Assembly (NCBI GenBank): GCA_017556705.1 | Contig: JAFYMG010000014.1 | Span: 186,001-250,000 of the forward strand | Reading direction: 5' to 3' | Origin: Paludibacteraceae bacterium | Lineage (GTDB): Bacteria > Bacteroidota > Bacteroidia > Bacteroidales > Paludibacteraceae | DNA length: 64,000 nucleotides | In this document: one piece after another, positions 44,692 to 53,849 of the stretch | Position numbering within the stretch: the stretch's first letter is position 1 | Layout of the letters: every line of letters begins with the position of its first letter | The notes under the pieces: model-generated | The model's input: the letters and a program-made list of their open reading frames with translations, nothing else | What the model was told of the DNA's origin: nothing | The model's database searches: none | Position numbers and translations under genes: made by a program

Positions 44692-46103
44692 AACGTCTTC
44701 TGCTCATATTGTCTTTTGCCTTTTGCCTTTCGCTTCTCGCCTATAGTCAAGATGTCCAGCGCTTAGCCGAGCGTGATATCATGGGTACAGCTCGTTATGT
44801 AGGTATGGGAGGTGCCATGACGGCCATCGGTGGTGATCCATCGGCCGTATTAGACAACCCTGCAGGATTGGGACTCTATCGCCGCAGTGAGGTCGCGCTC
44901 ACTATTGACGAAACAATCGACTACACGCTCCACTCTACACCCTCTACTCTACACCCTACACCGTACACACGCTCTCGTTTTACTCTGCCTCATTGCTCTG
45001 CCGTATTCTCGTGGGGAAAACCGAACAAGCATCAGGGGATGATCTTCAATAATTTGATGTTCTCTTTCAATCGACTTACCAACTTCAATCGTGATATCGT
45101 GGTGAAAGGACAGGGGCTTGGTATGGCGGAAACCATGTGTGTGCTGACCAATGGGTTGGCGGAGGAGTACTTGCAAGATAAACCTTGGAACGATAATGAA
45201 ATCGGCTGGCTCAGTATCTTGGGATATGAGGCATATATGATTAATCCGCTGGATGATAACCAATGGGAACCTGCTGTGCATCTTACCGAGGGGGCGCTCT
45301 CTGTCTCCGAATCGGGAGAAGTGGATCAGTTCACTTTGTCGTGGGCAAGTAATATCAGCAACCAGTGGTATATCGGATTGGGCTTAAATTTTCCTACATT
45401 ATCCTATACCAAACGCACCTCGCACTATGAAACCGATCGCAGCAATTCGGCTGAACTGAAATCGCTATACCATCTGTCTGGCTTTGGCGTTACGGGTTCT
45501 ATTGGTGTGATATATCGACCATTGCAGGCCTTGCGTATTGGTGCCTCTTTCCAAACGCCTACCGTGATGACTCTCTCTCTACAAACCGAAGGCGATATAT
45601 ATACTACTATCGCTGGGCAGAAATACGAACTACTTACGCCATCTAGCAGCGGAAATAGCAGAAATATTCTGTCGCCTTTGCGCACCAGTGTGAGTGTGGC
45701 GACCCAGATCGGCAAACAGGGAATGATAGCACTGCAATATGATTATGCCCACTCATCCGAGATGGAGGATGTACACACATTGCGTTTGGGTGCGGAGGCA
45801 CAAGCATACCGAGGGCTGTTTATCAATGCGGGCTATGTGTATGAGTCGTCGTTTATGAAGGAAGATCCAGTGTGGATGTTAGGATACAATGAGATCCGTA
45901 CTGATATGGATTATCGCTATACGGATGCTTCGCAGTATGCAAGTGCAGGTATTGGCTATCGTAGTGATGTAGTAGTGGCACAGGTGGCATACCAATATCG
46001 TTGGCAAACGATCCATCAGTATGCTTCGGAGGTACAAGCGGTTCCGTTTGAGGTAGATACAAAGACCCACCGTATTGTGGCTACATTGGCTTGGCGTCTC
46101 TAA
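44688..46103 (+). CDS. FadL/OMPP1-like outer-membrane transport protein
   Basis: A 471-residue barrel protein with signal peptide (cleavage near AYSQ). The N-terminal motif GTARYVGMGGAMTAIGGDPSAVLDNPAGLGLYRRSEV is that of the OMPP1/FadL/TodX family, which takes up hydrophobic molecules across the outer membrane. The remainder shows alternating amphipathic strands and ends RIVATLAWRL with a barrel-type terminus. Two heptamer arrays are translated: residues 9-18 in the signal peptide and 78-94 (TLHSTPSTLHPTPYTRS) in a probable loop. Expression from a sigma-54 promoter is likely. Confidence 0.82.
   Translation: MKRLLLILSFAFCLSLLAYSQDVQRLAERDIMGTARYVGMGGAMTAIGGDPSAVLDNPAGLGLYRRSEVALTIDETIDYTLHSTPSTLHPTPYTRSRFTLPHCSAVFSWGKPNKHQGMIFNNLMFSFNRLTNFNRDIVVKGQGLGMAETMCVLTNGLAEEYLQDKPWNDNEIGWLSILGYEAYMINPLDDNQWEPAVHLTEGALSVSESGEVDQFTLSWASNISNQWYIGLGLNFPTLSYTKRTSHYETDRSNSAELKSLYHLSGFGVTGSIGVIYRPLQALRIGASFQTPTVMTLSLQTEGDIYTTIAGQKYELLTPSSSGNSRNILSPLRTSVSVATQIGKQGMIALQYDYAHSSEMEDVHTLRLGAEAQAYRGLFINAGYVYESSFMKEDPVWMLGYNEIRTDMDYRYTDASQYASAGIGYRSDVVVAQVAYQYRWQTIHQYASEVQAVPFEVDTKTHRIVATLAWRL
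44714..44741 (+). repeat. Heptamer array O in the FadL-like signal peptide
   Basis: TTTTGCC, TTTTGCC, TTTCGCT, TCTCGCC in 7-nt phase, read as FAFCLSLLAY. Confidence 0.82.
44921..44969 (+). repeat. Heptamer array P inside the FadL-like gene
   Basis: Seven units: CTACACG, CTCCACT, CTACACC, CTCTACT, CTACACC, CTACACC, GTACACA. CTACACC family, 49 nt. Confidence 0.88.
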
Positions 46104-46127
46104 CCCCTCGCACCTACACCCTGCGCC
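46100..46127 (+). repeat. Heptamer array U at the FadL-like stop
   Basis: CTAACCC, CTCGCAC, CTACACC, CTGCGCC in 7-nt phase; the stop codon lies in the first unit. Confidence 0.75.
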
Positions 46128-46446
46128 CTTTGGCATAGAATTTGTCAATAACTAAATATAAATCTATACAGCGAGCTTGTGAGTGTTCTGACAAAACGGT
46201 CTAACCTCTAACAGCGAGCTTGCAAGTGATCTTTAAAACACATTGTTGCATTGCTCAGAGACTGGAAAACTCAACAATTTTTATCTTACGAGGTAGGTGC
46301 TTTTCTAATGGCGTGCTAATACTCTCCGCCGAGATCGACCGCAAAGTCGTAGCGATGAGGTAGTTAGATTACAAAGGGTCTGTACCCCTCAAATCCTGTT
46401 TTTTAGGAGTTTTCTCGAGTGAGTAGCAATGCAGCAATTTTTTTTG
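46104..46446. other. 343-bp gene-free stretch
   Basis: It holds the end of array U, two copies of CAGCGAGCTTG (46169-46179 and 46212-46222, 43-nt spacing) separated by TCTAACC-type repeat units, and the paired-ends RNA candidate. No convincing promoter of the TAnnTTTG type was found before the RNA. Confidence 0.75.
46243..46445 (+). ncRNA. Candidate RNA with paired ends (6S-like shape)
   Basis: TTGTTGCATTGCT (46243-46255) pairs with AGCAATGCAGCAA (46425-46437) as a 13-bp closing stem with one G-U, directly followed by eight T. After an internal loop of about 9-10 nt per side, GAAAACTC (46265-46272) pairs with GAGTTTTC (46407-46414). Inner hairpins include CGACCGCAAAGTCG and GGGTCTGTACCCC. 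The size (about 200 nt), closed ends and asymmetric loop recall 6S RNA, but the shape alone does not prove this. An alternative is a long-armed terminator of the FadL-like gene. Confidence 0.5.
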
Positions 46447-46821
46447 CTATATTTGCAGTATATTCCGAAGAATCCACCAAGTAAGCATCAAAGCAATGTA
46501 TGTAAATACAGTTGATCTATGATAGCAGAACTTTCGCAATCCTATGCACTTGTGTTTCGGGATGAACCACGTGACCAAAATGAGCAGGATTGCGTATGGT
46601 ATTGAGATTATAAGAAATGGATTGAATAGAAATGCCTCTATCAAATTACCATGAACCAATTGATAGAAAGCTCTTTGCACTCCGCAAGAGGGACATTGAA
46701 AACCAGTGAGAAGAAAGAATGGGCACTTAGGAATCCATATTGTATTTTCAGGATTGAAAAAATACAATATGGTTCCAAATGCGATGACGGCTATAATGAT
46801 TAAAGCCTTTTTACAAGTCAC
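46447..46821 (-). CDS. DUF2752 membrane protein
   Basis: A 124-residue protein with three predicted membrane helices. The family signature is complete: CPFFLLTGFQCPSCGVQRAFYQLVHGNLIEAFLFNPF (about residues 33-69), containing CPxCGxxR and the HGN motif. Function of DUF2752 is unknown; in Bacteroidota it is often next to CD225/TM2-type membrane proteins, as here (8-nt gap). Last gene of the caspase-like operon. Confidence 0.88.
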   Translation of the reverse strand: MTCKKALIIIAVIAFGTILYFFNPENTIWIPKCPFFLLTGFQCPSCGVQRAFYQLVHGNLIEAFLFNPFLIISIPYAILLILVTWFIPKHKCIGLRKFCYHRSTVFTYIALMLTWWILRNILQI

Positions 46822-46829
46822 GGCTCGTA

Positions 46830-47162
46830 TTATAGAAGTTCAGCAAAAGCAGATAAGCCTACAATGGCAAATATATATATGACGTAGAAAAGCCATATCG
46901 CGATTCCAGAACCTATTGCAGCCCAGAGCCATTTCTTTGCTTTTTGAGCTGTAGATTCAGCTATGGCATATTGCCCCATAGCCCAAAAGTTATCTACTTG
47001 TGCAGCGTATATAATGGAAATGACACCGAAAGGCATGCAGCAAAAAAGAGTACTAAGTATTGCCCATACCAAATAGTTATCTGGTTTTACAGCAGGAGGT
47101 GTTGTCGGCATCTGATTTTGTGGTTGCCCTTCAACTTGAATGGGTTGTTTTTCGTTTTCCAT
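46830..47162 (-). CDS. CD225/dispanin-family membrane protein
   Basis: A 110-residue protein. A proline/glutamine-rich cytosolic head (residues 1-27) is followed by the CD225 core NYLVWAILSTLFCCMPFGVISIIYAAQVDN (about 28-57), an amphipathic segment (AIAESTAQKAKKWLWAAIG) and a second membrane helix. The CC-x-P-x-G-x-x-x-I-x-x-A element defines the family that includes eukaryotic IFITM proteins. Role in bacteria unknown. It lies 66 nt after the caspase gene. Confidence 0.85.
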   Translation of the reverse strand: MENEKQPIQVEGQPQNQMPTTPPAVKPDNYLVWAILSTLFCCMPFGVISIIYAAQVDNFWAMGQYAIAESTAQKAKKWLWAAIGSGIAIWLFYVIYIFAIVGLSAFAELL

Positions 47163-47228
47163 AATCGTGTGTTTTTAAATAAGTTTATATTCTGGCTATT
47201 GTTTTTTATCTAATGGTATCAAGCTACT

Positions 47229-48881
47229 TTATTTCAGTGTCCATTCTTTCCACGATGCACTTAGTGATGCTGATGGAATCACACAAGGTGTTTGCGATTT
47301 GCCGTTGAGCAGAATGGATTGCTGGCTTACGTTGGTTTTGATATATTCGCCTAACTCGTGCAATGTTACATCTCCCTTAGTCTCTTGCAGTTTCTTAAGC
47401 AAGAAATAGGTGAACATACCGTGTTTCTCTTCATTGTTAGGATAAGCCGTTTCGTCGTTTTGCGCCGCAGAAAAGACCACCATATTGCCTTGTGGCATAC
47501 CGCTCTTGGCTCTGATAGCCACACCGCGAGCAGAAGCCAACATACCTTCTTCACGTCTGCTACCTGAGAAACAAGCATCCATAAACACCGTCACATTCTC
47601 CGCAGGCATTTTGCCCAATACTGCGTAGAGATCATCCAACTTATATCCTGTACTTACATCCGTACCTATACCATCTACAGGCAAGAGATATGCGGTGCGA
47701 CTACTTTCATCAGGTATTCCGTGACCAGCATAGTAGAAGATGATATGCGGATCAGTAAACACCTCTGCAAGCGTTTGCAACCAGTTAATTTGTGCTTTGA
47801 TTTGGTTACCTGTCGCATTAGGGATAAACTTTATTTGCTTCTCGGGTATGCCTAATGTCTTGATACAGTACTCACGGAAGATCTTGCCATCATTAAGCGC
47901 GTATGGCACAGACGCTACTGATTGGTAATTCTCATTAGCAATAATCACCACAAAGGTATTGCTGTTCTTTGCATTGGTCTCTGGGATATTCTCATCTACT
48001 GCAGATATCAGCGAAGCTCGTTTAATCTCCACCTCATGGTCTTGGCGTTGTACATTCATGGCTATGCTTCCACCAATGTGCTGACCAAACTCCAGAGGGA
48101 TACTTGCATTCTCCGCATACTTACCTTGCTTCTCAGAAAGGGCAATCTGAATATCCATTTTCTCGGCAGCCTCTTGATTAGCGATAAGTTCGTATTCCAA
48201 CAAACGGCTCTCGCCTGCTTGTAAAGAAACTATAGATACATTCTCCATGTCGCCACCCGTACGCATCACATTAGCTGGCAGGTTCATGCCCACCTTCACA
48301 TTCTCGGCTATACCCTGATCCGTGTTTTGCACGATTACTTGCAGTATAAATTGTTTGCGTCGCTCCAGAGTACCCGATGCCGTGCCGTGTACCTTGTAGC
48401 TCACAACACTCACGAAAGGAGTTTTCAGCTGGTGCGTACCGATAATATACTCTATCTTCTCCGTGCCAAAACCATTGGGTTCGTCCACCACGATATTGAG
48501 TGCGATCTCCCCCGTTTCAGTAGATGCATTGGCAGCAATAGGTATCTCTACCCATTGCTTGCTACCCGCAGCAAGTACAGGAAGATGAACATCCGAGATA
48601 GCAATGCCTTTGGTATTGCCTGCAAAGGTGGTGCGTGCTACACACCCATATCCATCTCCTTTACCCGTGTTGATAACCTGAAAACGGATCATACACGCCT
48701 CGTTGGCATCAATCACGTTATTATGATCTTGATCTACAAATTGCAAAGTATTAGATACAACACTCAAAATAGCAGGTACCACTTCTTCTTCGATGTAAAA
48801 ATCCATCGGTGCACTCACATTCTTCTGAGCTATTAAAATGCTACTATATATAAGTAGCAAGGAGAAAAATATTGTTCTCAT
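47229..48881 (-). CDS. Secreted caspase-fold (C14-like) protease with N-terminal adhesion-type domains
   Basis: A 550-residue protein beginning with a signal peptide (MRTIFFSLLLIYSSILIAQ). Residues about 40-290 are beta-rich, with CARF/DUF11-like traits (FQVINTGKGDGYG, VIVQNTDQGIAENVKVG). The C-terminal caspase domain (about 310-545) has FVVIIANENYQ, the catalytic histidine in IIFYYAGHG and the catalytic cysteine in VFMDACFSGS. Both residues are present, so it could be active, exported to the periplasm or surface. ATG at 48881 is chosen; a TTG at 48905 would place charged residues ahead of the signal peptide. Confidence 0.85.
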   Translation of the reverse strand: MRTIFFSLLLIYSSILIAQKNVSAPMDFYIEEEVVPAILSVVSNTLQFVDQDHNNVIDANEACMIRFQVINTGKGDGYGCVARTTFAGNTKGIAISDVHLPVLAAGSKQWVEIPIAANASTETGEIALNIVVDEPNGFGTEKIEYIIGTHQLKTPFVSVVSYKVHGTASGTLERRKQFILQVIVQNTDQGIAENVKVGMNLPANVMRTGGDMENVSIVSLQAGESRLLEYELIANQEAAEKMDIQIALSEKQGKYAENASIPLEFGQHIGGSIAMNVQRQDHEVEIKRASLISAVDENIPETNAKNSNTFVVIIANENYQSVASVPYALNDGKIFREYCIKTLGIPEKQIKFIPNATGNQIKAQINWLQTLAEVFTDPHIIFYYAGHGIPDESSRTAYLLPVDGIGTDVSTGYKLDDLYAVLGKMPAENVTVFMDACFSGSRREEGMLASARGVAIRAKSGMPQGNMVVFSAAQNDETAYPNNEEKHGMFTYFLLKKLQETKGDVTLHELGEYIKTNVSQQSILLNGKSQTPCVIPSASLSASWKEWTLK

Positions 48882-48923
48882 GTTATAGAATTTATACTTT
48901 TTCAATTAGACATCGAAAGTTTT

Positions 48924-51900
48924 CTACGGGCATACAGGGCGAACAGATTGTCCGCGGAAACGGTTGTTACTATATCTGCTCACATCGTACGATGTAAAGC
49001 TCAAGTAATATGCGTAACTCGAATTGTCGTAGAGCGAACTCGACCAATAATAACCCTTACTTCCTTCATCATAGAGGCTAGTACCATAGAAATCACCCGC
49101 AGCGGGGAGGAAGATACTATTGCCATTGCTCTTGCTAGTCACTTTATAACCCTTCACACCATTCTGGGTAGTCCATGTCCAAGTACAGTTCGTGCGCAAC
49201 TCATCCTGCTCTGCCTTGGTTGGCATGCGCCAACTTCCACCCCAATTCACACGAGCGGCATCATTGGACATAGGAAGAGTTGAGGTATTAGAGGTGTACG
49301 TATAATTTGAACTAATATAACTACTCTTAGGTTTTGTTTCGCCCCAAGCAAAATAGTCCCCACACTCCTCTGGCTTACTTGCACCCACATTACAAGTCGC
49401 CCATTTCACGCTCAAACCAAGATCAACGTATTGATAATCAGTGTTGGATGAAGTACTTTTATTCGTCGTAAAAGAATTCTGTTCTCCATAGGAAGTTCCA
49501 TTTTTGTTTATAGCATACGCACGTACATAATAGGTCGTATTTTCTTGCAAATTGCTTAAATTGCAAGAAAATGCTCCTGTACCACTACCTGTATTTACTT
49601 TACTACTTGATGTTGTTGGATTTGAGCTTGTACTATATACCACACCACGTTCGGTAACAGTAGCGCCACCATCACTTGTGACATTACCACCAGCAACTGC
49701 AGTCGTTTCAGTGATTTGAGTAATCGCAGAGGTAGTTACGGTTGGCATCATTGCTTCTGCTATATATTCTCCATACACTGGACGAACAGAATATCCATAG
49801 TAACGATATGTGATATAAGTGTCACCACGACGCACTTTATCTGAATTAAAATACAGACTCCATGCATTATATGAATTATCAGTGTTCAGTGAACTAGACC
49901 AATAATTACCACTATCGCTCGTATAAAAACCATACACATAGCAGTAACTAGCTGCAGGAAGGAATATTGAGTTACTATTCTTCTTACTAGTTACTCTATA
50001 ACCCTTTATACCATTCTGAGTAATCCATGTCCAAGTGCATTGTTCACGAAGTTCAGTTATTTCGGCATCCGTAGGCATACGCCATGCACCACCCCAGTTT
50101 ATTGCTGCTACATCATCAGACAGTTCAAGAGTGGTTTTGTTATCCAACGTACCGTAACCACTGCTGCAATTATACTTAGTTAGTGATGTAGACGAACCTT
50201 TACAATACGTATATGTACTCCAACTATAGGTCGATTTTGTAGTGGTTTCACCCCATGCGAAGTAATCGCCAGACTCCTCTGGCTTGCTTGCACCTACGTT
50301 GCATGTCGCCCACTTCACGCTCAAGCCCAAGTCCACATATTCTGGTGTAGCGAACACTTTCTCATTCGTCGTAAAGCTCACCTCATTGCCATACGAAGTT
50401 CCCTTGCTATTCACTGCATAAGCGCGAACATAATAGGTTGTATTGTGCTGTAAGCCTGTGAGATTGCATGTAAACGCACCCGTACCACTGCCACTAGCTA
50501 CTTTGCTATTAGCCGTGGTTGGATTCGCTGATGTGCTATACACCACACCGCGCTCCGTCACACTCGCGCCACCATCGCTGGTTACATTACCTCCTGCCAC
50601 GGCTGTGGTTTCCTCAATCTGCGTCACCGCACTTGTTACAACTGTTGGCGCAGATACCTGCTCACCCTGCGCACCATACACTGGACGGACACTGAACCCA
50701 TAGTACCGATTGTCGAAGTTGTACCTATGCACGTCACTCGAATTGAAGAGCAAGTAGTACGCGTAGTACGGGCTGTCCGCGTAGAGCGAACTCGACCAGT
50801 AGTTGCCGTCGCTGCCTGCGCTGTTGAGCGAACTACCGATGCGGTGGCCCGCTGCGGGGAGGAAGATACTCTTACCATTGCTCTTGCTGGTCACTTTGTG
50901 ACCGTTCACTCCGTTTAGAGTAGTCCATGTCCATGTACATTGCTCACGCAACTCGTCTTGCTCTGCCTTGGTTGGCATGCGCCAGTCGCCACCCAGATTC
51001 ACTGCAGCAGCATCGTCACTTAGTTCAAGAGTAGTTTTATTATCCACAGTGCCATAACCGCTATGGTTGCAGTACTTCGTCAATGTAGTTTCGGACCCCC
51101 TGCACCATTTGTAGTTACTCCAACTGTAAGTACTCTTTGGCTCTGTCTCACCCCAAGCAAAGTAATCGCCGTACTCCTCTGGTTTGGTAGCACCTACGTT
51201 GAATGTGGCCCACTTCACGCTCAAGCCCAAGTCCACATATTCAGGTATAGCAAACACTTTCTCATTTGTCGTGAAACTCACCTCATCTCCATACGCAGTA
51301 CCTTTGCTATTCACCGCATACGCTCGGATATAATAGGTTGTATTCGACTGCAAACCTGTCAGGTTACATGTAAACGCACCCGTACCACTGCCACTAGCCA
51401 CTTTGCCGTTAGCCATAGTTGGATTCGATGATGTGCTATACACCACACCGCGCTCCGTCACACTCGCGCCACCATCGCTGGTTACATTACCTCCTGCCAC
51501 GGCTGTGGTTTCGGTAATCTGGCTAACGGTAGAGGTCGTCACAGTAGGAGATACGATAGGCTTTAAAGTATTGAATGTTACCTCTTCGCCATACGAAGTG
51601 CCCTTGCTATTCACTGCATACGCGCGGACATAATAGGTTGTATTGGGCTGTAAGCCAGTGATATTGCAGGTAAACGCACCAGTACCACTACCGCTAGCTA
51701 CTTTGCTATTAGCCGTGGTTGGATTCGCTGATGTGCTATACACCACACCGCGCTCCGTCACACTCGCACCACCATCGCTAGTTACATTACCACCTGCTAC
51801 GGCTGTGGTTTCAGAAACTTGGGTAACTGTAGAGGTCGTCACAGTAGGAATAACGGCCGATAGGGTTGTAAATGATTTTACTTCTCCATACACAACTCCT

Positions 51901-52817
51901 ATCCTATTTTGCGCATATGCACGAACATAGTATTTTGTTTCATTTTTCAAATTCGACAAATGGTACGTATAAGATGCTGAGGCGGTAAGGACTTCTGCAT
52001 GCTCATTCTTCAATGTAGGTTCTTCATTCGTTCCCCAGCAGAAACCTGTAACCGTAGCCGTATCATTACCATCAAACACCAATGTACCACTCACTATAGC
52101 ACTCGTCAGCTGGATATCGGTAACATCATCTGTCTTAATTTCAGGCAAGGCATAGGTCATAAAGGTATATTCATCGCTATACGCTACTCCCATTTTGTTC
52201 TTCGCATACGCACGCAAGTAGTACTTCGTATTGGGTTGCAAGTCCTTGATTTCTAATACAGCATGCGTATCTTTAGTTATCAGTTTATTATTCTCTACCA
52301 CGGGTGCTGCTTGTGTACCCCAACATACACCCATCTCCTGAATAGGCGCACCACCATCAAATAGCAAACGAATTTGCACAGTGGCATAGGTATCCCATAT
52401 GCTAGTAACGGTATCTAGAGCTAAACTTGGTATAGATGGTGTTAAGGTCTTAAACGTACTTATCTCTTCTACCATCGCAGAAGAATACCGATTGGATACT
52501 GAATAACGAACGTAATAGACCGTATTATCTAGCAATCCATCCAATGTCACCGTATATACGCCATCCACATTAGCCATCTCCTTCTCATCATATTCCGCAA
52601 AATCTTGTGATGTTGCATATTGTGCATAGACGTTGCGCAATGTAGCCTTCGTAGCAAAGCGACATTCTATCTTGGCTGAGGTGTACGAGGGAGTTGCTTG
52701 CTCCGATGCTACAGAAATCATTGTCAGATCTATATCTTCGTCCTTTTCGCAGGCCACGAACAAAGTCACTATACTAAGTGCTATCAATATTGTTAAATAT
52801 AAATGAATCTTTCTCAT
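48924..52817 (-). CDS. Lipoprotein with seven FnIII-like and three FISUMP domains
   Basis: A 1297-residue lipoprotein (lipobox TLFVAC at residue 18-23). It has seven units of about 90-95 residues of the kind VAGGNVTSDGGASVTERGV ... NTTYYVRAYAVNSKGTSYG, i.e. fibronectin-III-like. After units 5, 6 and 7 come Fibrobacter-type major paralogous (FISUMP) domains at about 524-708, 825-1015 and 1129-1297, each with YVDLGLSVKWATCNVGA, GDYFAWGE, WRMPT, YWSSS and SVRPV. Units 4 to 7 are nearly identical at DNA level, pointing to recent duplication or conversion. Probably surface-exposed. Preceded by the barrel protein (14-nt gap) and followed by the caspase gene. Confidence 0.88.
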   Translation of the reverse strand: MRKIHLYLTILIALSIVTLFVACEKDEDIDLTMISVASEQATPSYTSAKIECRFATKATLRNVYAQYATSQDFAEYDEKEMANVDGVYTVTLDGLLDNTVYYVRYSVSNRYSSAMVEEISTFKTLTPSIPSLALDTVTSIWDTYATVQIRLLFDGGAPIQEMGVCWGTQAAPVVENNKLITKDTHAVLEIKDLQPNTKYYLRAYAKNKMGVAYSDEYTFMTYALPEIKTDDVTDIQLTSAIVSGTLVFDGNDTATVTGFCWGTNEEPTLKNEHAEVLTASASYTYHLSNLKNETKYYVRAYAQNRIGVVYGEVKSFTTLSAVIPTVTTSTVTQVSETTAVAGGNVTSDGGASVTERGVVYSTSANPTTANSKVASGSGTGAFTCNITGLQPNTTYYVRAYAVNSKGTSYGEEVTFNTLKPIVSPTVTTSTVSQITETTAVAGGNVTSDGGASVTERGVVYSTSSNPTMANGKVASGSGTGAFTCNLTGLQSNTTYYIRAYAVNSKGTAYGDEVSFTTNEKVFAIPEYVDLGLSVKWATFNVGATKPEEYGDYFAWGETEPKSTYSWSNYKWCRGSETTLTKYCNHSGYGTVDNKTTLELSDDAAAVNLGGDWRMPTKAEQDELREQCTWTWTTLNGVNGHKVTSKSNGKSIFLPAAGHRIGSSLNSAGSDGNYWSSSLYADSPYYAYYLLFNSSDVHRYNFDNRYYGFSVRPVYGAQGEQVSAPTVVTSAVTQIEETTAVAGGNVTSDGGASVTERGVVYSTSANPTTANSKVASGSGTGAFTCNLTGLQHNTTYYVRAYAVNSKGTSYGNEVSFTTNEKVFATPEYVDLGLSVKWATCNVGASKPEESGDYFAWGETTTKSTYSWSTYTYCKGSSTSLTKYNCSSGYGTLDNKTTLELSDDVAAINWGGAWRMPTDAEITELREQCTWTWITQNGIKGYRVTSKKNSNSIFLPAASYCYVYGFYTSDSGNYWSSSLNTDNSYNAWSLYFNSDKVRRGDTYITYRYYGYSVRPVYGEYIAEAMMPTVTTSAITQITETTAVAGGNVTSDGGATVTERGVVYSTSSNPTTSSSKVNTGSGTGAFSCNLSNLQENTTYYVRAYAINKNGTSYGEQNSFTTNKSTSSNTDYQYVDLGLSVKWATCNVGASKPEECGDYFAWGETKPKSSYISSNYTYTSNTSTLPMSNDAARVNWGGSWRMPTKAEQDELRTNCTWTWTTQNGVKGYKVTSKSNGNSIFLPAAGDFYGTSLYDEGSKGYYWSSSLYDNSSYAYYLSFTSYDVSRYSNNRFRGQSVRPVCP

Positions 52818-52831
52818 CCTCTATTCCTCCT

Positions 52832-53671
52832 TTAAAACATAAAACCAATACCCGCTTCTATCTCCATATATTTGAAATTGATGGTACTCACGCCCACATT
52901 CAGTGTCACACCATACAAACTACCAAACACGCCTATATTCCCACTAAATCCAGTATGGGATGTTGGCGCATATTTTACCCACAAACCATCTGTAGTCTCC
53001 CATTGCAGTTCGCGTTTGCCATAACCTGCACCTACATAAAGGCCCAGTGTATTAAACTTATTCTTAGTTGTTTTCTCCAACACATCCATCATAAAGCCAG
53101 CATTAATAATGTAATGGGTAGTAGAGGTGTTGCTTGTATAAAAAGGTCTTTCACCATCTATATATCCTTGTTTATCACAGGCTAATTCTGCGGGTGCATT
53201 AAACTGAAAATTTGATCTACCACTCACGTACCAGCCTATACCTTTATACATCTGTCCTATCATTGCGCCATAACTCAGTTGCGGAGCCACAAAATAGCCC
53301 AATTGTCCCGACACCAGCGTTTTGATCTTAGCGTTTTGCGTATAATATTCATAAGCACTTTGTGTCTCTACTTTGAAGCGGACATTCTTTGCGACGAATT
53401 TCTTATGCTCGTCCAAGGGCTTCCAAACGATCTGGCGATCTTTGCCCGAATAAACCCCTTTACCTATATCACCACTCACGGCTTTAAGCTCGATATAACT
53501 TTCCGAACTGCCCGATGCCATCAACAAACGAACAACCGATTTTTGGCTGAGGTCATATGTGACAATAATACTCTTGCCCTCTTGTCGCACACGAATATTG
53601 CTCGCATTCTCTGCATGTAGAAGTAGTGCAGAGAATAGTAATATGCATAGAAAACCAATTCGATGTATCAT
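52832..53671 (-). CDS. Outer-membrane barrel-like protein with N-terminal Ig-like domain
   Basis: A 279-residue protein with signal peptide (cleavage near LLHAE). Residues about 22-110 form an Ig-like domain (IRVRQEGKSIIVTYDLSQ, ending IVWKPLDEHKKF). The rest is rich in aromatic amphipathic strands (GQLGYFVAPQLSYGAMIG, GWYVSGRSNFQF, GLYVGAGYGKRELQW, EAGIGFMF) and ends in Phe, the mark of a barrel protein. First gene of the five-gene caspase-like operon; it may anchor or export the two following products. No named family. Confidence 0.72.
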   Translation of the reverse strand: MIHRIGFLCILLFSALLLHAENASNIRVRQEGKSIIVTYDLSQKSVVRLLMASGSSESYIELKAVSGDIGKGVYSGKDRQIVWKPLDEHKKFVAKNVRFKVETQSAYEYYTQNAKIKTLVSGQLGYFVAPQLSYGAMIGQMYKGIGWYVSGRSNFQFNAPAELACDKQGYIDGERPFYTSNTSTTHYIINAGFMMDVLEKTTKNKFNTLGLYVGAGYGKRELQWETTDGLWVKYAPTSHTGFSGNIGVFGSLYGVTLNVGVSTINFKYMEIEAGIGFMF

Positions 53672-53728
53672 AAAGTCTGGATTATAAGTCGTTTTTTAGT
53701 TACAGTTTGAAAAAAATGATTTGACCCG

Positions 53729-53759
53729 CAAAGTTACAACATTTTTTTTGATTATACAA
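53729..53759 (-). promoter_or_regulatory. Promoter of the barrel-FISUMP-caspase-CD225-DUF2752 operon
   Basis: On the minus strand: TTG at 53759-53757, 20 nt, TAACTTTG at 53736-53729; leader about 50 nt. Confidence 0.78.
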
Positions 53760-53807
53760 GTAGTAACGTAAAAATGTGATAAAAAACTCTCTGTCGTTTT
53801 TTATTCG

Positions 53808-53842
53808 GGTGGATGGGGATCGGTGGATGGGGATCGGTGGAT
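53808..53842 (+). repeat. G-rich heptamer array
   Basis: GGTGGAT, GGGGATC, GGTGGAT, GGGGATC, GGTGGAT: five heptamers, alternating so as to give a 14-nt period. With array A it is one of two arrays with the purine strand on +. Confidence 0.85.
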
Positions 53843-53849
53843 GAAGTGT

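Noticed and set aside
46104..46446. tRNA genes in the larger gene-free stretches
   Set aside because: No cloverleaf with a T-loop (GTTCRANTC) and acceptor stem could be built there or in the other gaps.
46448..46455. TATATTTG as a -7 box on the + strand
   Set aside because: No TTTG/TTG lies 19-21 nt upstream and it would point into the end of the minus-strand DUF2752 gene.
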